DNA of 10,457 bases from Acidobacteriota bacterium (lineage in GTDB: Bacteria > Acidobacteriota > Terriglobia > UBA7540). The translations under genes and the position numbers were made by a program. Under the pieces are notes generated by a model that saw only the letters and a program-made list of their open reading frames with translations, was not told the origin of the DNA and did no database searches. The stretch spans positions 1 to 10,457 of the forward strand of contig QHZK01000156.1 of the NCBI GenBank assembly GCA_003224635.1, read 5' to 3'. This document shows positions 1 to 7,144 of this stretch, in pieces. The first letter of the stretch is position 1. The number at the start of each line of letters is the position of its first letter.

Positions 1-30
1 CTCGTGGAGTTGGGCGCGGGTGAGTGTCAT
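1..30 (-). CDS. Possible N-terminus of a gene running off the left edge
   Basis: Read on the minus strand, an ATG at 30-28 opens ten codons without a stop (MTLTRAQLHE) before the window ends. It lies downstream of lipB on the same strand, so it would be the next gene in that direction. No ribosome binding site is visible: the bases just upstream are the A/T-rich edge of a short-period repeat array. The start resembles that of some 2-oxoacid dehydrogenase E1 subunits, which would suit a lipoate-synthesis neighbour, but ten residues cannot identify a family. That part is a guess. Confidence 0.3.
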   Translation of the reverse strand, partial: MTLTRAQLHE

Positions 31-40
31 GAAAAGTATT

Positions 41-138
41 TCAGTATTTCAGTTGTCAGTCTTCAGTTATCAGTCTTCGGCTGTCAGTTCCGGACGCGTT
101 TTCCTCAAGCTTCTTGGCTGAGAACTGAGAACTGATGA
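41..138. repeat. Inverted heptamer array (TCAGTNN / CTGANNN) at the lipB 3' end
   Basis: The left arm has one 8-bp unit at 41-48, then six 7-bp units in exact register at 49-90 (TCAGTTG, TCAGTCT, TCAGTTA, TCAGTCT, TCGGCTG, TCAGTTC). The right arm at 118-138 has three units of opposite orientation (CTGAGAA, CTGAGAA, CTGATGA). The spacer at 91-117 contains the lipB stop codon, and the right arm lies inside the lipB reading frame. The arms could pair as an imperfect hairpin in a minus-strand transcript. Confidence 0.85.
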
Positions 139-782
139 CGGAGAGCTTCTCTCCTCATTTCTAATCCAAACACTTTGCCGAAATGCCCGATCACTCGCTC
201 GACGGCAACGTCCATCTCGACGCGCCCGCCCAGCAGTCTCTCGACGGACGTCACGCCCTTATCGCGCAGGCCGCAGGGCACAATCGCGCGGAAGTAACTC
301 AAGTCCGTATTCACGTTGAAGGCAAAGCCGTGCGACGTGACCCAGCGCGAGACGTGGACTCCCACCGCCACCAGCTTGTCGTTCCCGACCCACACGCCCG
401 GGGCGCCGGGGAGGCGGCCGGCGCGGACGCCGAAGTCCGCCGCGACGCGGACAAAAACTTCCTCGAGCGACCCCATGTACCAGCCCAGGTCCCGCCGGTG
501 CCTCGTGAGATCCAGGATGGGGTACCCCACCAGTTGGGCGGGGCCGTGGTAAGTGACCTCGCCGCCGCGGTCGGTCTCAACCACCGGCGCGCGGAGCCGC
601 TCCGCCGGCACGAGCAGGTGCTCGCGCTTGCCGTTGCGCCCCAGCGTGTAAACGTGCGGGTGCTCGAGCAAGAGCAGCGTGTCAGGAATCGCGCCGGCCT
701 TGCGCGCCGCGACCTTCTCCCCTTGAAGCCGGAGCGCCTCCGCGTAATCGATCAAACCGAGCTGTTCGACAACGCAGACCAT
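105..782 (-). CDS. lipB: Lipoyl(octanoyl) transferase LipB
   Basis: LipB transfers octanoate from octanoyl-acyl carrier protein to the lipoyl-domain lysine of pyruvate, 2-oxoglutarate or branched-chain dehydrogenases and of glycine cleavage protein H, the first step of endogenous lipoate synthesis in the cytoplasm. From the ATG at 782 the protein has 225 residues. The family hallmarks are present: LLLLEHPHVYTLGR near 35-50, RGGEVTYHGPAQ at 72-83, the catalytic lysine K136 in NDKLVAVGVHVSR, and the catalytic cysteine C170 in PCGLRDKGVTSV. These nearly match E. coli K135 and C169, which is why I prefer this start over the in-frame TTG at 839 (19 extra residues that look unrelated to the family). 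Neither start has a clear Shine-Dalgarno. The last ten or so residues (HQFSVLSQEA) are largely encoded by a repeat array. Confidence 0.95.
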   Translation of the reverse strand: MVCVVEQLGLIDYAEALRLQGEKVAARKAGAIPDTLLLLEHPHVYTLGRNGKREHLLVPAERLRAPVVETDRGGEVTYHGPAQLVGYPILDLTRHRRDLGWYMGSLEEVFVRVAADFGVRAGRLPGAPGVWVGNDKLVAVGVHVSRWVTSHGFAFNVNTDLSYFRAIVPCGLRDKGVTSVERLLGGRVEMDVAVERVIGHFGKVFGLEMRREALRHQFSVLSQEA

Positions 783-876
783 AAACAAACGCTGGACGTG
801 AGGGTGCGGCAGTGCGTTCGGCTCCTGCGCGCGATCCAAGCCCTAGTTCTTTTCGAGCGCAGGGCCTCGAACAGGC

Positions 877-905
877 ATCTTATCCTACCGGAATAAGCGT
901 AACAA
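877..905 (-). promoter_or_regulatory. Candidate sigma70-type promoter for lipB
   Basis: On the minus strand TTGTTA (905-900) is followed after exactly 17 bases by TAAGAT (882-877). Both hexamers are close to the -35 and -10 consensus. Initiation would fall near 870, giving a leader of about 30 bases to the TTG at 839 or about 88 bases to the preferred ATG at 782. Confidence 0.5.
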
Positions 906-935
906 GCGGGCCGGAGCGCGCATTTTGTGTTAGAC

Positions 936-963
936 TGGCCCGTAAGGCCACTCTAAATTTAGA
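936..963. promoter_or_regulatory. Adjacent hairpin and 12-bp perfect palindrome before the dehydrogenase operon
   Basis: TGGCC (936-940) and GGCCA (946-950) form a 5-bp inverted repeat around CGTAA. Directly after it comes the perfect palindrome TCTAAATTTAGA (952-963). Both lie just ahead of the Shine-Dalgarno AAGGTGG (972-978) of the gene starting at 986. The position suits an operator or the core of a weak promoter (TTAGAC at 930-935 with TAAATT at 954-959, 18 bases apart). No regulator can be named. Confidence 0.3.
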
Positions 964-985
964 TGATTACGAAGGTGGGTCGCCC

Positions 986-2695
986 ATGCCACAAGTAATA
1001 CCAAGCTCCAAAGTTTATGACGCTGTGATCGTCGGCTCCGGAGCCGGCGGAGGGATGGCCGCTTACGTGTTGACCCGCGCCGGCGCCAAGTGCCTTATGC
1101 TCGAGGCCGGGCGCTGGTACGACACGGCCAAAGAGTCCAAGATGATGGAGTGGAACTACGACGCGCCGCACCGCGGAGCCGGGACGCCGGACAAACCTTT
1201 CGGCTATTTTGACGCCACCGTGGACGGTGGCTGGCAGGTGCGCGGCGAGCCTTACACGACAGCGCCGGGCAACGAGTGGATGTGGTGGCGGTCGCGCATG
1301 CTCGGCGGGCGCACCAACCACTGGGGACGCATCTCGCTGCGCATGGGTCCTTACGACTTCAAGCCCTACAGCCGCGACGGCAAGGGTTTCGACTGGCCGA
1401 TCACCTACGACGACCTGACGCCCTACTACGACAAGACCGAAGAACTGATCGGCGTGTTCGGGTCGCACGAGGGCGTTGAGAACACGCCCGACGGCAAGTT
1501 CCTGCCGCCGCCCAAGCCCCGCTGCTACGAGCTGGTGGTCCAGAAAGCTTGCCAGAAGCTCGGCATTCCCTGCATCCCTTCGCGTCTCTCGATCCTGACG
1601 CGTCCGCTGAACGGGCGCCCGGCGTGCCACTACTGCGCGCAGTGCGGCCGCGGCTGCGCCACAGGCTCCAATTTCTCCTCGCCCACCGTGCTGCTGCCGC
1701 CCGCGCTGGCCACCGGGAATCTCGATATCCGCTGCGACGCTATGGCGCGCGAAGTCACGCTGGGCCCGGACGGGCTCGCCACGGGCGTTGCCTACATCGA
1801 CAGGAAAACCCGCAAAGAAGTCCAGGTACGCGGGAAGGTGGTGGTGCTCGCGGCGAGCGCCTGCGAGACGGCGCGCATCCTGCTCAACTCGAAGAGCAGG
1901 CTGTTCCCGAACGGGCTCGCCAACTCGACCGGACTCGTAGGCAAGTACCTGATGGACACGGTGGGCGCGGACGGCTCTTCCGGGTTCCTGCCCATCCTCA
2001 CGGACCTGCCTCCCCACAACTGCGACGGCGTGGGCGGCATGCACCTGTATATGCCCTGGTGGAATTACCAGAAGCAGTTGCGGAACCAGTTGCCGTTCGC
2101 GCGCGGCTACCACATCGAGTTCGGCGGCGGGCTCGACATGCCGGGCCCGCACTTCGGATACGGCACGGAACGCTTCCTGGGCGGGGGATACGGCGTCGAG
2201 CTGAAGCGCGGCGTGCGCAAGCTTTTCGGCGCCTTCGTCGGCTTCTCCTGCCGCGGCGAGATGATCCCCAACAAAGACAGCTACTGCGAAATCGACGAAG
2301 ACACAGTCGACCAGTGGGGCATCCCCGTGCTCAAGTTCCACTTCAAGTGGACTGACGACGAGATCCTGATGGCCAAGCACGCGCGCGAAACTTTCCGCGA
2401 GATCATCGAGACCGCCGGAGGCGAGGTCCTCAGGACCTTCGGGCCGGAGGACAACTGGGCCATCTCGCGCGGCGGCGAAATCATCCACGAGGTCGGCACC
2501 ACGCAGATGGGCGACGACCGGAGGAAGTCGGTGCTCAACCCGTATTGCCAGGCGTGGGACTGCAAAAACCTGTTCGTGACGGACGGCGCGCCGTTCGTCA
2601 GCAACGCAGACAAGAACCCGACGCTGAGCATCATGGCTCTCGCCTGGCGCACGTCGGAGCATATCGCCGACGAGGTCAAGAAGATGAACGTGTAA
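986..2695 (+). CDS. GMC-family FAD-dependent dehydrogenase, catalytic (large) subunit with cysteine cluster
   Basis: A flavoprotein of the glucose-methanol-choline family, 569 residues from the ATG at 986, chosen because AAGGTGG lies 7 bases upstream and the FAD motif follows at once; an in-frame ATG at 812 would add 58 unlikely residues. The Rossmann motif GSGAGGG is at 17-23, with the ADP-ribose acidic residue E40 in LEAGR. CHYCAQCGRGC at 214-224 gives C214, C217, C220 and C224. The C-terminal domain carries HEVGTTQMG (H501) and KNPTLSIMALAWR (N544), the His/Asn pair expected at the active site. C214/C220/C224 have the spacing I recall for the 3Fe-4S ligands of Burkholderia direct-electron-transfer glucose dehydrogenase. 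There is no signal peptide; export probably depends on the Tat-signal partner downstream. The substrate is probably a sugar, sugar acid or glycoside (gluconate 2-dehydrogenase or glucoside 3-dehydrogenase type); sequence alone does not decide. Confidence 0.93.
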   Translation: MPQVIPSSKVYDAVIVGSGAGGGMAAYVLTRAGAKCLMLEAGRWYDTAKESKMMEWNYDAPHRGAGTPDKPFGYFDATVDGGWQVRGEPYTTAPGNEWMWWRSRMLGGRTNHWGRISLRMGPYDFKPYSRDGKGFDWPITYDDLTPYYDKTEELIGVFGSHEGVENTPDGKFLPPPKPRCYELVVQKACQKLGIPCIPSRLSILTRPLNGRPACHYCAQCGRGCATGSNFSSPTVLLPPALATGNLDIRCDAMAREVTLGPDGLATGVAYIDRKTRKEVQVRGKVVVLAASACETARILLNSKSRLFPNGLANSTGLVGKYLMDTVGADGSSGFLPILTDLPPHNCDGVGGMHLYMPWWNYQKQLRNQLPFARGYHIEFGGGLDMPGPHFGYGTERFLGGGYGVELKRGVRKLFGAFVGFSCRGEMIPNKDSYCEIDEDTVDQWGIPVLKFHFKWTDDEILMAKHARETFREIIETAGGEVLRTFGPEDNWAISRGGEIIHEVGTTQMGDDRRKSVLNPYCQAWDCKNLFVTDGAPFVSNADKNPTLSIMALAWRTSEHIADEVKKMNV

Positions 2696-2703
2696 AGAAG
2701 TCG

Positions 2704-2784
2704 TCAGTTATCAGTTTTCAGTTTTCAGTTATCAGTCAAGACCAATCCTCATGGCTGATGACTGGAAACTGACGACTGAGAACT
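2704..2784. repeat. Inverted heptamer array between the two dehydrogenase subunit genes
   Basis: The left arm at 2704-2738 has five 7-bp units in perfect register: TCAGTTA, TCAGTTT, TCAGTTT, TCAGTTA, TCAGTCA. After a 16-base spacer the right arm at 2755-2782 has four units of opposite orientation: CTGATGA, CTGGAAA, CTGACGA, CTGAGAA. The arms can fold into a long imperfect hairpin that fills almost the whole 104-base gap between the GMC stop codon and the next start. It could act as an mRNA stabiliser or partial attenuator, but nothing in the sequence proves a function. Confidence 0.88.
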
Positions 2785-2799
2785 TCCTTTGAGGACATT

Positions 2800-3501
2800 A
2801 TGGCTGAAACCAAGAAGAGAGAAGTTTCCGCTGAACGCGACGATGGAGCGGTTTCCGAACCCCGAGCCCCGAACCCCGAACCCCGAGCGGTCTTGAAGCG
2901 GCGCGACTTGCTGAAGGCCATGACGGCGGTCCCGGCGGCCTTGGTGCCACTGGCGTCCGCCTCGGCAATGTCAGCCACGACCGTGCCGAAGTCGACGACC
3001 GGCGAGGCCGCGCAGGCCGCAGCTTCCAGCGCTTATCAGCCCAAAGCGCTGAACGAGCACGAGTGGAAAACCGTCCGCGTGCTGAGCGATATCATCATCC
3101 CCGCGGACGACCGCAGCGGCAGCGCCACCGAAGCAGGAGTCCCCGAGTTCATCGACGACTGGCTCGACTTCCGGGGCGGCGGTCAGCTCACCGCCATTCG
3201 CGGCGGCTTGACCTGGCTGGATATGGAGTGCAACCGGCAGTTCGCTCACGATTTCGTGGATTGCTCGGAAGCGCAGCAAAAACAGATCCTCGACCGCATC
3301 GCCTACCCCAAGACCGCTGCCCCCGAGGACGCCGCCGGCGTCGCTTTCTTCAACCACTTGCGCGGCCTGGTGGTGAGCGGTTTCTTCTCGAGCAAGATGG
3401 GCGTCAAGGACCTGCCGTACTTGGGAAATCAGATGCTGACCAGTTGGGAGGGCTGTCCGGCGAGCGTGCTGGCGAAGCTGGGAGTGAGATCGAAAGCCTA
3501 G
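2800..3501 (+). CDS. Gluconate 2-dehydrogenase subunit 3 family protein (Tat-signal small subunit)
   Basis: The small partner of the GMC dehydrogenase just upstream, 233 residues. It has a twin-arginine signal: KRRDLLK at 33-39 followed by a hydrophobic stretch to about residue 56 (AVPAALVPLASASA). The mature part from about 84 (LNEHEWKTVRVLSDIIIPADD) matches the gluconate-2-dehydrogenase subunit 3 family, with AGVPEFIDDWLDF at 112-124. In known systems this subunit chaperones the cofactor-loaded catalytic subunit and carries it through the Tat pore. The ATG at 2800 has GAGG 5 bases upstream. The Tat arginines are unusually far in, and residues about 20-30 are encoded by a heptamer repeat array. 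A TTG at 2893 would give the compact start MKRRDLLK but has no clear ribosome site. No cytochrome c subunit gene follows; the next gene is convergent. Confidence 0.9.
   Translation: MAETKKREVSAERDDGAVSEPRAPNPEPRAVLKRRDLLKAMTAVPAALVPLASASAMSATTVPKSTTGEAAQAAASSAYQPKALNEHEWKTVRVLSDIIIPADDRSGSATEAGVPEFIDDWLDFRGGGQLTAIRGGLTWLDMECNRQFAHDFVDCSEAQQKQILDRIAYPKTAAPEDAAGVAFFNHLRGLVVSGFFSSKMGVKDLPYLGNQMLTSWEGCPASVLAKLGVRSKA
2855..2889 (+). repeat. Five tandem heptamers inside the small-subunit coding region
   Basis: Five 7-bp units follow without gaps: CCGAACC, CCGAGCC, CCGAACC, CCGAACC, CCGAGCG. Because 7 bp shifts the frame by one each time, the protein repeats every 21 bp (EPRAPNP then EPRAV, residues 20-31). 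The 35-bp length is not a multiple of three. The array lies just ahead of the codons for the Tat twin-arginine motif. Confidence 0.9.
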
Positions 3502-3512
3502 CGTTGGCCGCC

Positions 3513-3609
3513 GTAACGCCACCGTCTCGGCGGCTGTCGCTGAGGACGCCCCGCCTCAGAGCGCGCGGGCAGGATGTCGGCACGACAGCCGGCAAGCTGC
3601 CGGCGCTAC
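3513..3609. repeat. REP/BIME-like inverted element between convergent operons
   Basis: Arms of 27 bp at 3513-3539 and 3583-3609 are inverted copies that match at 20 of 27 positions by eye. Read on the minus strand, the right arm begins GTAG at 3609 and contains the perfect hairpin GCCGGC-AGCTT-GCCGGC (3604-3588). The left arm begins GTAA on the plus strand. A GTAG-type head followed by a palindrome is the classic layout of REP sequences, and two in opposite orientation make a BIME. It fills the 123-base gap between the small-subunit stop and the permease stop, so it may also terminate both transcripts. Confidence 0.7.
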
Positions 3610-3624
3610 AAGAAGAAATCGGGA

Positions 3625-4872
3625 CTACTCGTAGCGCAGCGCGACGATAGGGTCGAGGCGCGCGGCTTTCAAGGCGGGCCACATCCCGAAGAAGAGGCCG
3701 ATGCTGACGGCCACGACAAACCCGGCGCCGACCGACCAGAAGGGGACGCTGGAAGGAAAGTCCAAAAGCGTCTTGATCAGGAAGCTCAACAGGAAGCCCA
3801 GCAGAATGCCCAGCACCCCGCCGGACCCGGTCAGTGTCATGGCCTCGAGCAGGAACTGCCAACTGATGTCGCTGCGCCGGGCGCCGATGGCCTTGCGCAC
3901 CCCGATCTCCCGCGTCCGCTCGGTGACCGAGACCAGCATGATGTTCATCACGCCGATGCCGCCCACGAGCAGGCCGATCGCAGAGATGGCCACAGTCACC
4001 AGGGCGACGGTGCTGATGATGGAACGGAACTGGCCGATGAGCGCCTCGGCCGAAGAAATGCCGAAGTTGTCTTTGTCCAAAGGCTTCACGTGGCGCCGCC
4101 GGCGCAGCACCATCCGGACCTCGTCCCAGGCCTGGTTCAACTTGCCTTCGTAGGCCATGGCCAGGATGAACACGCCCTCCTTTTGCTGCGGGTAGAGCTT
4201 TCGGAAGGTCAGAAAGGGGATTTTGACCACCCGGTCGCTGCCGTTGTCGCCGGGGAAGGACTTGCGTTTGGCGATGGTTCCGATCACCTCAAAGCTGTTA
4301 CCATCGACGGTGATGAGCTTGCCGATCGGGTCTTCGTTCAGGAAGAACCGCTGGACGACGTCCGCGCCGACCACCGCCACGTTGCGCCGGTGCAGATCGT
4401 CGATATCCGTAAAGAAATGGCCGTCGGCGAGCTCGTCATTGACGGTGGCAAAGTCCTCTGAGGTCGCCCCGATAAAGTTACCGTCCAGAATCTCCGAGTT
4501 CTTGTACTTGATGGTCGGGTTCGGGCCCCACACAAACAACTCGGTGGCCACCGTCTGAACCGAGGGGCACTCCTCTTTAATCGCCCCGGCGTCTTCCGGG
4601 ACCAGCGGCTTCCGCATCCGCTCTTCCTTGGAAAGCCGCCCCACGTGGATGCCGGGGTCGAACTTGAAGATGAACAGCGTGCGCGTGCCAAAACCCTTGG
4701 CCGCCTCGGAGACCTGCGCGTCAAGGCCCGCGAAGACCGAGGCCACCACAATCACGGTGGTGGTGCCGATCAGCACGCCCAGGATGGTCAGGAGCGAACG
4801 GAACTTGTGCGTCCGAAGCGTGTCCAGGGCGAGCAGCAGGTTTTCGCGAACGTTCCCACGGTCACGGACCAT
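3625..4872 (-). CDS. ABC transporter permease, MacB/FtsX family (permease 2)
   Basis: An inner-membrane permease of 415 residues with the MacB plan: transmembrane segment at about 26-48, a large periplasmic domain from about 50 to 280, then three segments near 285-316, 348-370 and 376-400. The cytoplasmic coupling region ERTREIGVRKAIGARR is at 318-333 and the C-terminal signature ALKAARLDPIVALRYE at 400-415. MacB-type permeases move their substrate by a periplasmic bellows motion rather than through a membrane channel. The ATG at 4872 is 2 bases beyond the stop of permease 1, with GGAG 8 bases upstream, so translation is probably coupled. It has no ATPase domain; the separate ATPase at 6294-7031 should serve it. 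Last gene of the operon. The substrate is unknown (peptide, lipid, siderophore or drug export are all possible). Confidence 0.92.
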   Translation of the reverse strand: MVRDRGNVRENLLLALDTLRTHKFRSLLTILGVLIGTTTVIVVASVFAGLDAQVSEAAKGFGTRTLFIFKFDPGIHVGRLSKEERMRKPLVPEDAGAIKEECPSVQTVATELFVWGPNPTIKYKNSEILDGNFIGATSEDFATVNDELADGHFFTDIDDLHRRNVAVVGADVVQRFFLNEDPIGKLITVDGNSFEVIGTIAKRKSFPGDNGSDRVVKIPFLTFRKLYPQQKEGVFILAMAYEGKLNQAWDEVRMVLRRRRHVKPLDKDNFGISSAEALIGQFRSIISTVALVTVAISAIGLLVGGIGVMNIMLVSVTERTREIGVRKAIGARRSDISWQFLLEAMTLTGSGGVLGILLGFLLSFLIKTLLDFPSSVPFWSVGAGFVVAVSIGLFFGMWPALKAARLDPIVALRYE

Positions 4873-4874
4873 GT

Positions 4875-6158
<1,284 letters not shown>

Positions 6159-6164
6159 GAGTTT

Positions 6165-6285
6165 TCAGTTACTCAGTTTCTCAGTTCGTCAGTTCGTCAA
6201 TTATTCAGTCGCCAGTCCTCGTTACCAAGGGTCGGAGTCTAGAGAGAACTGAAAAACTGAAGAACTGAGTAACTGACCAACTGAC
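6165..6285. repeat. Inverted octamer array filling the ATPase-permease gap
   Basis: On the plus strand the TCAG cores (TCAA in one) start at 6165, 6173, 6181, 6189, 6197 and 6205, an exact 8-bp period, with a degenerate unit near 6212. The opposite arm has CTGA cores at 6249, 6257, 6265, 6273 and 6281, again exactly 8 bp apart. Other arrays of this core in the window have a 7-bp period. The arms can form an imperfect stem in the minus-strand mRNA, and the array occupies nearly all of the 135 bases between ATPase stop and permease start. Confidence 0.88.
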
Positions 6286-6293
6286 CTACTCTT

Positions 6294-7031
6294 TCACCTG
6301 ATCTTCTCATCGCGCGCGATCTTGCCGTCGCGGATATGAATGATGCGGTGGGCGCGGGCGGCGATATCGTGTTCGTGCGTCACCAGCACGATGGTGTTCC
6401 CGGCCGCCTGCAGGCGATCGAGCAGATTCATGATTTCCACTCCGGTAGCCGAGTCGAGGTTCCCCGTGGGCTCGTCCGCCAGGATGATCGACGGGCTGTT
6501 GACCAGGGCGCGCGCGATGGCTACGCGCTGGCGCTGCCCGCCGGAGAGTTCGTTGGGTTTGTGCGTCATGCGGTCGCCCAGCTCAACTTTCCGCAAGGCT
6601 TCCTCGGCCTTCTGATGGCGCTCCTCCGCCGGCGTCCCGTTATAGATCAGGGGCAGCTCGACGTTGTGCAGAGCCGTGGCGCGCGAAAGCAGGTTGAAGG
6701 TCTGAAAGACGAATCCGATTTCCTTATTGCGGATGTAAGCCAGCTCGTCGTCGGAGAGCTCGCTGACTAGGCGCGCGTTGAGCCAGTATTTTCCCTTGGA
6801 CGGTGTGTCCAGGCAGCCGATCAGGTTCATCAGCGTGGACTTGCCGGACCCGGACGGTCCCATGATAGCCACGTACTCGCCACGCCTGATGTCAAAGGTC
6901 ACGCCCGACAAGGCATGAACCTCAGCCGCCCCCATGTCATAGGTCTTCCACAGGTCCTCGGTCTTGATCAGGACCCCGTCCGGCGGCGCTACGCTTTCCG
7001 GGACTGAATACGAAGCGACTTGAGAGCCCAT
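6294..7031 (-). CDS. ABC transporter ATP-binding protein, MacB/LolD type
   Basis: A 245-residue stand-alone ATPase that would power the two permeases downstream. It has Walker A GPSGSGKST (58-66), the Q-loop glutamine Q110 in FVFQTFNLL, the ABC signature LSGGQRQRVAIARAL (162-176), Walker B IILADE (182-187) with the D-loop NLD following, and the H-loop H219 in VTHEHD. The insertion-free 220-residue core and the sequence FVFQTFNLLSRATALHNVELPLIY are typical of the MacB/LolD/FtsE branch that works with FtsX-like permeases. About 20 residues precede the conserved start of the domain and look disordered (PESVAPPDG). The ATG at 7031 has only a distant, weak GGGAAAG, so the true start is less certain than the rest. 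It lies 113 bases after the adaptor stop. Confidence 0.94.
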   Translation of the reverse strand: MGSQVASYSVPESVAPPDGVLIKTEDLWKTYDMGAAEVHALSGVTFDIRRGEYVAIMGPSGSGKSTLMNLIGCLDTPSKGKYWLNARLVSELSDDELAYIRNKEIGFVFQTFNLLSRATALHNVELPLIYNGTPAEERHQKAEEALRKVELGDRMTHKPNELSGGQRQRVAIARALVNSPSIILADEPTGNLDSATGVEIMNLLDRLQAAGNTIVLVTHEHDIAARAHRIIHIRDGKIARDEKIR

Positions 7032-7094
7032 TTTTTGCGTTTCACTTTCCCGTGACGAAGATACGAGTGATGGTCGGTCGGTTGGAACCCGGGT

Positions 7095-7137
7095 AACTGG
7101 AAATTCGAAGCTCGAAACTGGAAATTCGAAACCCGAG
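7095..7137. repeat. Tandem heptamers between adaptor and ATPase genes
   Basis: Six 7-bp units in exact register: AACTGGA, AATTCGA, AGCTCGA, AACTGGA, AATTCGA, AACCCGA. The second three largely repeat the first three, giving a 21-bp higher-order repeat. Unlike the other intergenic arrays there is no long opposite arm, but the palindrome ACCCGGGT lies just beside it near 7087-7094. It ends 7 bases from the adaptor stop codon. Confidence 0.85.
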
Positions 7138-7144
7138 TCCCCAT

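Noticed and set aside
41..138. CRISPR array
   Set aside because: The units are 7 bp and contiguous, with no 20-40 base spacers and no cas genes.
183..896. 237-codon plus-strand frame over lipB
   Set aside because: Antisense shadow of lipB with no recognisable motif; lipB on the minus strand has all its catalytic residues.
812..985. N-terminal extension of the GMC subunit from the ATG at 812
   Set aside because: The 58 extra residues have no family match, would run through the promoter region, and the ATG at 986 has a good ribosome site.
959..2662. 567-codon open frame antisense to the GMC dehydrogenase gene
   Set aside because: A shadow frame caused by high GC in codon position three. The opposite strand has a clear family match over its whole length, and this frame shows no domain and an arginine/alanine/valine-rich composition.
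3574..4461. 295-codon plus-strand frame across the permease 2 gene
   Set aside because: Asp/Gly/His/Gln-rich antisense shadow of a membrane protein gene; permease 2 is well supported.
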